DNA of 40,294 bases from an uncultured Geobacteraceae bacterium (GTDB lineage Bacteria; Desulfobacterota; Desulfuromonadia; Geobacterales; Pseudopelobacteraceae), in assembly GCA_903939115.1 (NCBI GenBank), contig CAJAFV010000007.1:1-40294 (forward strand). The letters run 5' to 3'. The notes under the pieces were generated by a model that worked only from the letters and a program-made list of their open reading frames with translations, made no database searches and had not been told where the DNA came from. Shown here one piece after another: positions 15,665-24,143 of this stretch (positions are counted from its first letter, which is position 1; the number at the start of each line of letters is the position of its first letter). Both the position numbers and the translations under genes were made by a program.

Positions 15665-17650
15665 TTACTCTCCACGTGCAGGCAGTCTCACCATGAATTG
15701 TGAGCCTTCACCGACTGTGCTGGTAACACTTATTTCTCCGCCATGCCGCTTCACAATATTGTACGAAAGAGCCAGACCAAGACCGACGCCTTTCCCAACC
15801 TCCTTGGTCGTAAAAAAGGGATCCCAGATACGGTCAATCATATCATGAGCAATTCCGCAGCCCGAATCTCGCACCTGGACAAAAACAGCCTGATCTTCGC
15901 CTGAGTAGCTTGATAAGATTTCAACACTGCCGCCATCCTTGATTGCCTGGCAGGCGTTTATCAACAGATTCATGAAAACCTGGCGCAGTGCGGATGGGTC
16001 ACCGAGAATGGCAGGAATATTTTCCATCAGCTTGACTGCAACCTCCATCTCTTCGTAATGGGGCTGATGCTTGATAAGTTCAAGAATCTCCACAAGAAGG
16101 GCGTTAATGTCGACCACGTATTTCAAGCCGTCCGATTTTCTGCCGAAGTTGAGCAGACCGCCGATAATTCCCTTACAGTGGTGAGCCTCCCGGACGATTA
16201 CCTCAAGATATTTCGGGAAGACCTCCAACCTGGTATCATTAACCAGTGAGGGTTCATCTCGAAAGCGGCGGAGCAGCGCCTCTGCGTAGCCCGCTACCGA
16301 TGTGAGCGGATTGTTGATTTCATGGGCAACACCGGTAGCCAGCACCCCGATACTCGACATTTTTTCCGTCTGGATCGACTGCATTTCATGAACTCTTTTC
16401 AGCGTCATATCCCGCAAAAAAACGAGTGCTCTGGTTTTCTCCCCGAATTCATCTTTTATCGGGTTGGCCGTGATGTCTATATAACGGGTTGTGTGATCTT
16501 CGAGAACTGAAACCATGGACGTTTCCACCCGCTCCCCGCGCAGGGCCAGTTCTACAGGGCAGGTAAGCGGCGAAAAGGCGACATCCGGATGGAACACATC
16601 CCGGCACCCACCGCCGACAAGAATATCAGAGGGGAAAAATTCAGGACAGATGTGATTAAGGTGCTGAATTGAGCCGTTATGGTCAAAGACGATGACACCA
16701 TCATTTACCGAGTCAAATATCGTCTGCAACTCATTTTTTTTATTGCGGAGCCGTGATTCGCTCAGTTTTCGTTCAGTTATATCCTGAGTCGTTCCGTACA
16801 GTTTTACCACCTGCCGGGCGATGTTCACTGACGGTTCAACGATCGAATAGACCCATTTAGAGGTACCGTCCTTAAGCAGCAGGCGGTGTTCGATTTCGTA
16901 GCTGCTCCCCTGCGCAGCTCCCTGTTGGAGACGGGCCAGAACAGAGTTACGATCCTCCGGATGGATCAGGTCTGTCAATACTTCTGAAGTGGCCTCTTCT
17001 CGAGTGATGTTCAAAATTCGCAGCAACTCATCTGAAACGCGCAATTCTCCGGACACCGGATCGGAACGCCAGGAACCGACATGAGACATCGACTGCGCCT
17101 TGGTAAGATTGTATTCACTCTCCCGTAAATATTCTTCCGCCCGCTTGCGTTCCGTGATGTCCATGAGCGCGGCGTGGCACTCGTCTCCGACCCCTGCGGC
17201 CATCGCTTCTATACGCACATGAAGTGACGCTCTGCCGCTAATGGAGAGCTTCACCCTGCAGGTCATTTTATCGCGTCCGAGAAACACCATGCGCAGAAAA
17301 TCTACGAACATAAAGCGATCTTCTACAGCAACAAACAGTTCGAAGCGCTGCCCCACCAGAAAAGCGCGTTCGCTCCCCAGAAGGTTTGCCCCGGTCAGGT
17401 TAACGCTCCGGACCCTCCCCTCACGGTCAAACGTAAAATAACCAACGGGAGCACAGTCATAGAGCAGGGCGTATGTATTCCGTGACTCTTCCAGCTCCCG
17501 GTTGGAACGTTGTAGCTCCTCGACCTGCATTTCCAACTCATGCTGAAGGATCTGTAATTGCTGATGGAATTGCCGCGCATCAATCTCAGCACGAGGTACG
17601 CAAACATCCGGAAGAGCGGTAATTGTTCGCTTGACAGCATGGGGTTTCAT
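15665..17650 (-). CDS. PAS-domain sensor histidine kinase
   Basis: A 661-residue soluble kinase with no membrane segments. A coiled coil (residues about 25-58) leads into three PAS domains (about 60-165, 185-300 and 310-425), then HisKA with GVAHEINNPLTSVAGYAEAL containing the phosphorylated His, and an ATPase domain with NLLINACQA, DSGCGI and GKGVGLGLALSYNIVKRHGG. The third PAS and kinase core closely resemble the kinase at 28219-29436, including cysteines in HICPEFFP, GGCRDVFHP and LTCPVELAL. No response regulator is adjacent, so it may signal to the NtrC-type regulator at 26846-28231. The start overlaps the alcohol dehydrogenase stop. Confidence 0.9.
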   Translation of the reverse strand: MKPHAVKRTITALPDVCVPRAEIDARQFHQQLQILQHELEMQVEELQRSNRELEESRNTYALLYDCAPVGYFTFDREGRVRSVNLTGANLLGSERAFLVGQRFELFVAVEDRFMFVDFLRMVFLGRDKMTCRVKLSISGRASLHVRIEAMAAGVGDECHAALMDITERKRAEEYLRESEYNLTKAQSMSHVGSWRSDPVSGELRVSDELLRILNITREEATSEVLTDLIHPEDRNSVLARLQQGAAQGSSYEIEHRLLLKDGTSKWVYSIVEPSVNIARQVVKLYGTTQDITERKLSESRLRNKKNELQTIFDSVNDGVIVFDHNGSIQHLNHICPEFFPSDILVGGGCRDVFHPDVAFSPLTCPVELALRGERVETSMVSVLEDHTTRYIDITANPIKDEFGEKTRALVFLRDMTLKRVHEMQSIQTEKMSSIGVLATGVAHEINNPLTSVAGYAEALLRRFRDEPSLVNDTRLEVFPKYLEVIVREAHHCKGIIGGLLNFGRKSDGLKYVVDINALLVEILELIKHQPHYEEMEVAVKLMENIPAILGDPSALRQVFMNLLINACQAIKDGGSVEILSSYSGEDQAVFVQVRDSGCGIAHDMIDRIWDPFFTTKEVGKGVGLGLALSYNIVKRHGGEISVTSTVGEGSQFMVRLPARGE

Positions 17651-18759
17651 AAACGAAGAGCCTTTTTGTAGCGCATTCCAAGGGCGTCAGCGGTCAGGAT
17701 CGCCGCTTCCACCATATCGGCTGAGACCGGAAACCAGGTAGAATGAATGGTTTCTCCATCTGCTACAGCAGCGGCGGCGACCAGCCTGATCTCCTCCGGA
17801 GAGGGGTTTATAACGTCAAGATCCTCAAGACAGAGCGGCAGCCCAACGCTGCTGCAAAAATTCTGTACCTCTCTGATATCACAAGATGGCCGCCCTTCCA
17901 ACACCAATTGGGCAAGGACTCCAAAGGCTACTTTTTCGCCATGGAGTTTCCGGCCCGCAACCTTCAGGGTCGTCAAACCATTATGGATAGAGTGTGCTCC
18001 GGCATGCCCCCCGTTTTCCGAGCTCAAGCCGCTCAACAGGGTATTTGCCTCAACGATCGCTTCAACCGCTGGTGTCACGGCATTCCGTTCAACAGCCAAC
18101 ATGGCCTGAAGGCCGTATTCCAGCAACGTTTCGTAGCAGAGCCGAGCCAGCGCCTTCGTCGCCAGCGTAGGTAGAGCCCCGCCGGTAAGTGGATTCGGTT
18201 TTCCGCTTCTGAAGCAGGTGTCGGATTCCCAGAACGTGGCAAGGGCATCACCCATTCCGGCCACAAGGAATTTAGCCGGCGAATTGGCGACTAAAGCCGT
18301 ATCGACCAGAACGCAGTCCGGATTTTTTCGCAAGAACAGGTAGCGTTCAAAAGCTCCATCCTCGGAGTAAATAACCGATAACGCAGAACAGGGCGCATCC
18401 GTCGAAACGACCGTCGGTACAATAATGACCGGCAGCTTCATCTCATGCGATACCGCTTTGCCCGCATCGATAGAAGCGCCGCCCCCGAGGGCGATGATGA
18501 TATCCGCTCCATGGGCTGCCGCGACCTTTGAGAGCCGACTGATTTCCTGAGCTGAGGAGACCCCCTGAAAAAATTCCAGGTAACAGGGAATGCCCTTTTC
18601 GGCACAACTTGCCGTAATATCTTCGCCACAGAGAGACAACGCGGTCCTACCCCCGATTACCAGGGCGCAGGTTCCGATTCGGGACGTGTGCAGTCCGATT
18701 TCCTTGATAGCGCCGACCCCTTGAACGTAGCGACCTGGTGCAAGCAGCATCCGACTCAT
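17647..18759 (-). CDS. GldA-like iron/zinc-containing alcohol (polyol) dehydrogenase
   Basis: A 370-residue member of the glycerol-dehydrogenase branch of the metal-dependent alcohol dehydrogenases. The cofactor motif is LGGGASIDAGKAVS, and the metal ligands are expected in GMGDALATFWE, GGHAGAHSIHNGL and KLHGEKVAFGVLAQL. PTVVSTDAPCSALSVIYSED is typical of GldA relatives. Substrate could be glycerol, another polyol, or an alcohol. It lies between an M24 peptidase homologue and a sensor kinase in one operon, with the kinase start overlapping its stop, so expression of enzyme and sensor is coupled. Confidence 0.88.
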   Translation of the reverse strand: MSRMLLAPGRYVQGVGAIKEIGLHTSRIGTCALVIGGRTALSLCGEDITASCAEKGIPCYLEFFQGVSSAQEISRLSKVAAAHGADIIIALGGGASIDAGKAVSHEMKLPVIIVPTVVSTDAPCSALSVIYSEDGAFERYLFLRKNPDCVLVDTALVANSPAKFLVAGMGDALATFWESDTCFRSGKPNPLTGGALPTLATKALARLCYETLLEYGLQAMLAVERNAVTPAVEAIVEANTLLSGLSSENGGHAGAHSIHNGLTTLKVAGRKLHGEKVAFGVLAQLVLEGRPSCDIREVQNFCSSVGLPLCLEDLDVINPSPEEIRLVAAAAVADGETIHSTWFPVSADMVEAAILTADALGMRYKKALRL

Positions 18760-18781
18760 GACAGTACCCCTTTATCCGAAT

Positions 18782-19525
18782 TTAATACCCGCCACAGGAA
18801 CCTGTTTCGCGTACTTCCTGAATGGCTATTTCCGGTGCCTTGACAGCCTCCTCACCCATAAGCAAGTCTTCGTAAAATGCACCGAACAGATGATCAGGGT
18901 GGCGTATATGAATTTCTACCATCCACCGGTTTGCCGAAGGATGGAAGGTAATTTCAGAGAGCGGTCCGGCATAATGGTCCCCACTTGAATAGTCCCCCAG
19001 ACGATGGCCACCTAAATCGAAATTCAACTCCCATCCCAACTCTTGTGCCATCTTATCAGCGCATTGATACAGTTCTTCTCCAGTAGACGACGAATCCGTC
19101 TGCCATTTTTCCGCAACCGCCTGGAAAATTTTCTGAGCGTCGAGGGCACAACGCTTCAGCTCAGGATTGTTTCCTGTTAAAAACGTCTCTCCGGCATCGC
19201 CTTCATAGCCATCCCAGACCGGACCGACATCGATAAAGAAGATGTCATCTTCACCAAGACGGATTCCAGGGTCGGAATCGGCTCCAAACGTTTTAACGGT
19301 GTTGGTGCCAAAACGGATATACGGTGTATGAAACGTTCCAGTGGAGCCCATTTCCTGCAAGGTTGCAACCACCAGAGCGTTGGCATCTTCTTCCAGCATC
19401 CCGGCCTGAACCTGGGCAACTATCCTGCTCACAGCCTCCTGCGCCTTCTCTCTGGTCTGTAGAAATTTTTCAACGCTGAAATATGCCTTGGTTCCTTCGA
19501 GTACTGCTGCATCTTGAATCGACAT
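18782..19525 (-). CDS. M24-family metallopeptidase homologue
   Basis: A 247-residue single-domain protein of the methionine aminopeptidase/Xaa-Pro dipeptidase (M24, pita-bread) fold. All five expected metal ligands are visible: Asp99 in FFIDVGPVWDGYEGD, Asp110, His174 in GGHRLGD, Glu204 in MVEIHIRHP and Glu219 in FYEDLLMG. It lacks the N-terminal domain of proline dipeptidases. It may be an active peptidase or a creatinase-like hydrolase. The C-terminus ends TGSCGGY, superficially like the MftA end. In the operon it lies between the small Cys-rich protein and the GldA-like dehydrogenase. A role in trimming a peptide is possible but unproven. Confidence 0.85.
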   Translation of the reverse strand: MSIQDAAVLEGTKAYFSVEKFLQTREKAQEAVSRIVAQVQAGMLEEDANALVVATLQEMGSTGTFHTPYIRFGTNTVKTFGADSDPGIRLGEDDIFFIDVGPVWDGYEGDAGETFLTGNNPELKRCALDAQKIFQAVAEKWQTDSSSTGEELYQCADKMAQELGWELNFDLGGHRLGDYSSGDHYAGPLSEITFHPSANRWMVEIHIRHPDHLFGAFYEDLLMGEEAVKAPEIAIQEVRETGSCGGY

Positions 19526-19573
19526 GGCTTGACTCCTTCGTACAGGTTTATGAATCGTACACCTGGCAGATAA

Positions 19574-19813
19574 CTATACCCCTTCGTGCGGCTTGCCGAC
19601 CTCTGCGAGATCGACAGTCCCGTGCCCACCCTCGACATTAGGTGCCCAATCACCCAAATGGGCAGCGCAGAGGTTTTTTGAGCTGTTGGCCCTGACTCCG
19701 CATTTTCGGCATTCTACGGTGGGATTATCAGAAAATTTCTTGATGCAGTCGTCCATTCCTTGTGCTTTGAGGGCACACATATGCATCTGGTGTTTTTTAG
19801 GATCGCAACTCAT
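19574..19813 (-). CDS. Small cysteine-rich protein of unknown function
   Basis: A 79-residue protein with a clear AAGGAG site nine bases upstream. Cysteines fall at 3, 13, 23, 35, 38 and 49, including a CRKC pair and CAAHLGDW, and there are several histidines near the N-terminus (KKHQMHMC). This looks like a small zinc- or iron-binding fold. I do not recognise the family. It lies between the VWA protein and the M24 homologue, so it may be a metal-binding accessory to that group. Confidence 0.75.
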   Translation of the reverse strand: MSCDPKKHQMHMCALKAQGMDDCIKKFSDNPTVECRKCGVRANSSKNLCAAHLGDWAPNVEGGHGTVDLAEVGKPHEGV

Positions 19814-19844
19814 GTATTACTCCTTGTAAAGAATGATACCATTT

Positions 19845-21257
19845 TTACCACTTACTGCGCCCGCCGGGATCAAAAACCGGTTCGCTCTTCGCGCTGGACC
19901 CCCGATGGTAATAGTCACTGGAATCGTAGGTTTCTGCAGCCCTGGCTGCAATGATTTTTTTCCTGTCGAGCGGGTCTGCTCTGTCGGCATAAATATCGCG
20001 CAGCAGATCTTCGACAAACAGGCTCAATTCATCAACCGTTTTGACAACCTCCACCCTGTCGCAATAGGAGCCGTAGAGATCCATCAGACAGTCGCCGCGG
20101 TTCCACGAATCACGATCCTCCGGAGTCAACCAGAGCATGTAGCGGGCCTTCTCACGGATCTCGTCCAGCACAAAATCGTTGGCATCACCGTAGTTGTTCC
20201 GTGCATCTCCGAGGATGATAAAGGCCGGTCGACCACGCAGGTTTTCCAGATACTGTTTTTTAAATTTCAAAAAAACCTGGCCAAAACTGCTGTTTTCATC
20301 CAGATCAACAATATCGCCCGTGTCGATGGTTTCCATCAGATCGTTGACCGGCATGTTGGCCAGCATTTCGGTGATTTCCGCAATATCCCGGTTATAGATG
20401 AAACTGCGTACGTCCAGAAGCTGATTATGCAGGGTATGGAGCAGCAGCAGCATAAAGCGGGACGCATGGCTCACGGAAAAGCTGACATCACAAAGTACCA
20501 CCAGACGCGGTTTTTCCCGGCGCTTACGCCGCAATGCCACCTGAAACGGCACCATGTCGTGGCGGTAGTTTTTCTGGATCGTTTTGATGACGTGCAGTTT
20601 GCCGCGATTCTGGTTACTTTTCATCCGCTTCATATCTTTACGGAGACGCAGCATCATACGCGAGACCACATCCTGCATGGCCGCCTGTTCTTCAGGGGAA
20701 AACGTCACACCACAGCCGACACTGCCGGTCTTGTCAAGTTCTATAACGAGCGGATTCTGTGTATAGCGACGTGACGGCTTGGGCGGTTTTTTGGCTTTCC
20801 CCCGGTAGCCCTTCATCTGCACCACGATTTCAACCCCGTCCATATCATCCGGGTCGATCTCCGTCAGGCTTTTCAGCTCAGCTAAATCTTCCGGGCTGAT
20901 GTCACTGTCAAGTTTAAGCAGAGGACCGTGATCATCGTGGTCGTCACCCTGCTGTTGATTCAGGTAGGTGAATTCGCCCCCTTCCATGCCGATGATGTCG
21001 GCATCCATGAGCGCGGGGAGATCGCTCTCCGGGTCAACATAATGGAAACGGCTGAAATAACGGTTGAAGACCTCATTGAACACCGGGATGTCGTTGACAT
21101 TCTTCACCAGCGTCAGACGGAGGAGTTGCCGGGAAGAGCGACGCCCTTCCATACCGCAGAGCGCCAGAGCCTGAACCGCATCCAGGCTCTCACCGGGTGA
21201 AACGCGGATGCCGCTTTCACGGAGGGCGGCAACGAAGCCGGCAATAATCCGTTCCAT
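19845..21257 (-). CDS. VWA-domain protein, CoxE-like
   Basis: A 470-residue protein with an acidic middle (GDDHDDHG near residue 105, DPDDMDG near 137) and a C-terminal von Willebrand A/CoxE-like domain. The metal-ion-dependent adhesion site is DVSFSVS with Asp257, Ser259 and Ser261, and a later Asp in IILGDARNNYGDAND. CoxE-like proteins work with MoxR-family ATPases (CoxD, NorQ, CbbQ) to insert metals or remodel active sites of partner enzymes. The MoxR partner is two bases upstream. Likely client (inference): a metal-dependent dehydrogenase or tungsten/molybdenum enzyme of this region. Confidence 0.88.
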   Translation of the reverse strand: MERIIAGFVAALRESGIRVSPGESLDAVQALALCGMEGRRSSRQLLRLTLVKNVNDIPVFNEVFNRYFSRFHYVDPESDLPALMDADIIGMEGGEFTYLNQQQGDDHDDHGPLLKLDSDISPEDLAELKSLTEIDPDDMDGVEIVVQMKGYRGKAKKPPKPSRRYTQNPLVIELDKTGSVGCGVTFSPEEQAAMQDVVSRMMLRLRKDMKRMKSNQNRGKLHVIKTIQKNYRHDMVPFQVALRRKRREKPRLVVLCDVSFSVSHASRFMLLLLHTLHNQLLDVRSFIYNRDIAEITEMLANMPVNDLMETIDTGDIVDLDENSSFGQVFLKFKKQYLENLRGRPAFIILGDARNNYGDANDFVLDEIREKARYMLWLTPEDRDSWNRGDCLMDLYGSYCDRVEVVKTVDELSLFVEDLLRDIYADRADPLDRKKIIAARAAETYDSSDYYHRGSSAKSEPVFDPGGRSKW

Positions 21258-21259
21258 GG

Positions 21260-22162
21260 TCAGTTCAATTCCTGTACGGCCAGATTGGTCACCTTCTGCA
21301 GATCTGTCTGGTGCTTGGCTATCACTCCGACGGTATTTGCGACCACCTCAGGCGTAAGTTTTGTCGCCTTCATAATTGACAGTACCTGGGCCCAATCAAG
21401 AGCTTCAGACACACTTGGCGGCTTACGCAGAGTCAAATCGCGGGCCTTACGCAGGAATACCACCATCTGACGCGCAAGATCCTCGCAGAGATCGGGGAAT
21501 TTTACCCGCACAATGGCAACTTCCCGCTCCAGATCCGGATAGCCGATATAGAGATACAGACAGCGACGGCGAAGAGCGTCAGAAATCATGCGCGTACCGT
21601 TACTGGTCAGGATTACCAGCGGCTTTCTTTTGGCCTCGATTACCCCCAGTTCTGGAATAGAAACCTGAAAATCACTCAGGCACTCCAATAGCAACGCTTC
21701 AAACTCGTCGTCAGAGCGATCGATCTCATCAATAAGCAGCAAAGAGCGCTTTTCAGAAAGGAAACTGCGCAGAATCGGCCGCTGCACCAGAAAGTTTTTA
21801 GAAAAGAACAGGCTCTCTTCGGCAGAGAGGCGCTCAACGGCTTCGCGCAGATCAGACGATACCGAGAGGTAATTGTCAAGCTGGGTGCGCAGCAGTTGAG
21901 TATAGAGCAGCTGTTTGCCGTACTCCCAGTCGTAGAGCGCCTTCCCCTCGTCGATTCCCTCGTAGCACTGTAGTCTCACCAGGGGAAAATCGAGGGCAGT
22001 GGAGAGCGCCTTTGCCAGGCCGGTCTTCCCGACACCGGGGGGGCCTTCGATCAGAATCGGTTTCTCCATTCGAAGTGCCAGAAAAACTGCGGTGGCGATG
22101 GCGTCATCGGCGATGTATCCGCCTGCGTGAAGAAAATCCTTAACCCCTTGTTCGGAAATCAT
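21260..22162 (-). CDS. MoxR-family AAA+ ATPase
   Basis: A 300-residue AAA+ ATPase. Walker A is GPPGVGKT (residues 40-47), Walker B is SLLLIDEIDRSDDEFEALLL, sensor 1 is VILTSNGTRMISDALRRRC with the arginine finger. Members act as chaperones with a VWA partner to activate or load cofactors into enzymes. It is the first gene of the 22162-14781 run and directly precedes its VWA partner. A weak -24/-12 site lies about 40 bases upstream. Confidence 0.92.
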   Translation of the reverse strand: MISEQGVKDFLHAGGYIADDAIATAVFLALRMEKPILIEGPPGVGKTGLAKALSTALDFPLVRLQCYEGIDEGKALYDWEYGKQLLYTQLLRTQLDNYLSVSSDLREAVERLSAEESLFFSKNFLVQRPILRSFLSEKRSLLLIDEIDRSDDEFEALLLECLSDFQVSIPELGVIEAKRKPLVILTSNGTRMISDALRRRCLYLYIGYPDLEREVAIVRVKFPDLCEDLARQMVVFLRKARDLTLRKPPSVSEALDWAQVLSIMKATKLTPEVVANTVGVIAKHQTDLQKVTNLAVQELN

Positions 22163-22199
22163 GATGGCCTCGTAGTGTTGTATTTTGGTAACTTCAGTT

Positions 22200-22214
22200 G
22201 CAATCTTTACGCCG
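22200..22214 (-). promoter_or_regulatory. Possible sigma-54 promoter of the moxR operon
   Basis: On the minus strand the bases read CGGCGTAAAGATTGC, keeping GG at -24, TTGC at -12 and the exact ten-base spacing, but differing from TGGCAC at three places. The implied start near 22188 leaves a leader of about 26 bases. Plausible given the other sites in this window but weaker than them. Confidence 0.45.
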
Positions 22215-22250
22215 TTTCAAAGGCATTTTCTTCTAAAACCGTTAGTTCAT

Positions 22251-22386
22251 AACACGGAAACACAGAGAACACTGAGAAACCAAAGGCTTAAGGTCTAAAA
22301 CAAAAATGCCATTTGGTAAGCCATAAAGCTTCTAATTCTAACTGCAACTCTCCGATTTTACTCCGTGTTCTCCGTGTCTCCGTGTT
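22251..22386. repeat. Large imperfect inverted repeat of CCGTGT-type units
   Basis: The left arm at 22251-22276 (AACACGGAAACACAGAGAAC then ACTGAG) and the right arm at 22361-22386, read in reverse complement, agree at 23 of 26 bases. The loop between is about 84 bases and A/T-rich. Each arm is itself built from repeated CACGGAGA-like units. This is the form of a fold-back or MITE-like intergenic element; no target duplication or transposase was seen. Confidence 0.6.
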
Positions 22387-22413
22387 TCAAATGTTTTTTC
22401 TGGCTTTTTTGAC

Positions 22414-22464
22414 AAAAAAACCGCTGGCATCCGGTAAGGGGCATCAACCCTTCGGAGCCAGCGG
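22414..22464 (-). terminator. Intrinsic terminator of the Fe-ADH gene
   Basis: On the minus strand CCGCTGGC pairs with GCCAGCGG, with an inner stem of TCCG/CGGA and AAGGG/CCCTT, followed by TTTTTTT. It begins about 40 bases past the stop of the 22504-23709 gene, so that gene is probably transcribed alone. Confidence 0.9.
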
Positions 22465-22503
22465 CATATCATTGCAATGGGCACACAATGATTCAGAAAA
22501 AAA

Positions 22504-23709
22504 TTACATACACTGGTGGAAGATACCGATCATATCCTGCAGGCCGGTATCGGTAGGATTGCCTTCTGTACAGATATCGTTGACGGAGAAGCGTGACAGG
22601 CCTTCAACATCTTTTTCAAGCAGACCAAGATCCGTAAAGGTCTTGGTGATTCCGAGATCTTTTTTCAGCTCGAGGCAGGCATCAATAAACGCCTGGCCGG
22701 CTTTCATGTCGGACATGCCGCATGTATCAACTCCGGCAGCCTGTGCCATCATTTTGAAACGCTCAGGGCAGGCCGGCAGGTTGAATGACATGACCGGACC
22801 GAGGCCGATAGCGTTGCAGAGGCCATGAGGCGCATCGTACATACCGCCCAGAGCGTGTGCCATACTGTGAATAAGGCCGAGACCGGCGCTGTTGAAGCTG
22901 TAGGCTGCTGCCATTTCGGCCCATACCATCGCTTCGACAGCTTTGTCGTTATTCCGGTTCATTGCCGATTGACGCAGGTTGCCGAAAATCAGGGAAATTG
23001 CGCTCAAGCCAGGACCATACGCAGAGACAACGCCGAGACGGGAGGCGATGGCTTCAACGCCGTGTGCAAGAGCATCCATGCCGGTGTAACCAGCGAGGTC
23101 GCCAGGCATACACTGATGGATCAACGGGTCATTGACGGATTTGCTTGGTGTACAGTTCGGATCAAAAAGGGCCATCTTGTATTTTTTGTCGGTGTGATTG
23201 ATGATCGAGAAGCAGGATACTTCCGAACCGGTTCCTGATGTTGTGTTGATGGCAAGCTGAGGAATCGTGTTGGCCTTGGTTGCCTTGAAAGCGCCTTCAA
23301 ATGTACGAACATCCTGGCCGTCATGGCTGTGAACGAGTTTGATGGCCTTGCAGCAGTCGTGGGAGCTGCCGCCGCCGAGGCTGATCAGACCGTTGAAGCC
23401 GCCGCCTGCCAATACCTTGGCACCAGCCATAACTTCATGGTCTTTCGGGTTTGGTGTTACTCCGCTGAATACTGTGGAAGAAACGCCGGCAGATTTCAGC
23501 ACGCCCTGGATAGTCTCAACAATGCCTGTACCGCGAAGGCCGGTGGTTACGATGAGGGCATTGGTCATGCCAAGTGCCTTGGCGTCATTGCCAACCATTG
23601 TATGTGCACCCCAACCGACATTTACGGAAGGATATGCGTGCATCATTTTGATCGGGTATTCCAGTCTCTCATTCTTAAGGGTCCGTTTTACGTCTTTATT
23701 GTGTGACAT
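22504..23709 (-). CDS. Iron-containing alcohol dehydrogenase, methanol-dehydrogenase-like
   Basis: A 401-residue group III alcohol dehydrogenase. The cofactor loop is LGGGSSHDCCKAI; the SHD form is shared with Bacillus methanol dehydrogenase and NDMA-dependent enzymes. Metal ligands are Asp212, His216, His281 and His295 (GMDALAHGVEA; LIHSMAHALGGMYDAPHG). It has a strong GGAGG-like site, its own sigma-54 promoter and a terminator, so it is a single-gene unit. NDMA-dependent relatives in Actinobacteria hold NAD(H) tightly and use mycofactocin as the external electron carrier. With a mycofactocin operon 16 kb away, this is the best candidate client here, although Fe-ADHs that use free NAD are common. 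Confidence 0.9.
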   Translation of the reverse strand: MSHNKDVKRTLKNERLEYPIKMMHAYPSVNVGWGAHTMVGNDAKALGMTNALIVTTGLRGTGIVETIQGVLKSAGVSSTVFSGVTPNPKDHEVMAGAKVLAGGGFNGLISLGGGSSHDCCKAIKLVHSHDGQDVRTFEGAFKATKANTIPQLAINTTSGTGSEVSCFSIINHTDKKYKMALFDPNCTPSKSVNDPLIHQCMPGDLAGYTGMDALAHGVEAIASRLGVVSAYGPGLSAISLIFGNLRQSAMNRNNDKAVEAMVWAEMAAAYSFNSAGLGLIHSMAHALGGMYDAPHGLCNAIGLGPVMSFNLPACPERFKMMAQAAGVDTCGMSDMKAGQAFIDACLELKKDLGITKTFTDLGLLEKDVEGLSRFSVNDICTEGNPTDTGLQDMIGIFHQCM

Positions 23710-23911
23710 GGGTACTACCTCCTTTTTGGGTGTGTGCTGCGTTTGAGTTTTTTTGATTGCATTCCACTGTTACGATCACCGTGACATCTGTCCTTTCAAA
23801 AATTTAGCTCCCACCTCCTCATAACCTGGTTCTATGACATTTCCTATTCACTGCATGTGAGCCGTGTACCAATCGATTCGGCTCGTTATAGTTACGTTAA
23901 TCATAGCTATA

Positions 23912-23926
23912 GCAAGTTGAATGCCA
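23912..23926 (-). promoter_or_regulatory. Sigma-54 promoter of the Fe-ADH gene
   Basis: On the minus strand TGGCATTCAACTTGC keeps TGGCA at -24 and TTGC at -12 with the exact spacing. The implied start is near 23900, giving a leader of about 190 bases. The 434-base gap between 23709 and 24144 holds this and the element at 24030 and no gene. Confidence 0.78.
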
Positions 23927-24029
23927 ACTTATAATGTCTATCAATTACAGATAGTTACGATCTTGTTTCACGGAAGTGTCATGAGGCGGGCCGAAGCTTC
24001 GGGGTGATATGGAACAGTTTTATATAATT

Positions 24030-24040
24030 ATGTCCACAAT
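24030..24040. promoter_or_regulatory. Candidate activator site ATGTCCACAAT
   Basis: It shares TGTCCACAA with the element at 30842-30851. It lies about 105 bases upstream of the -24/-12 promoter at 23912-23926, the usual distance for an enhancer. Its function is inferred from position and the repeated motif only. Confidence 0.35.
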
Positions 24041-24143
24041 AGGTACTTTTAGGCTATGGATTTTATCTACAGTGGGGAATTTCAACACAGACAACAGCTG
24101 CGCGGTTAAACGTTAAAAATTTGAAACGGGGAGAAATGAAGAG

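Noticed and set aside
18782..19525. C-terminal SCGGY of the M24 homologue as a second mycofactocin-like precursor
   Set aside because: The Val-Tyr pair is missing, the tail belongs to a full-length metalloenzyme with all five ligands, and no dedicated MftB-like binder is beside it. The resemblance is probably chance.
19833..20774. 313-residue open frame on the plus strand
   Set aside because: It lies opposite the VWA/CoxE-like gene, which has the MIDAS motif and an adjoining MoxR partner. No ribosome site or family match for the plus frame.
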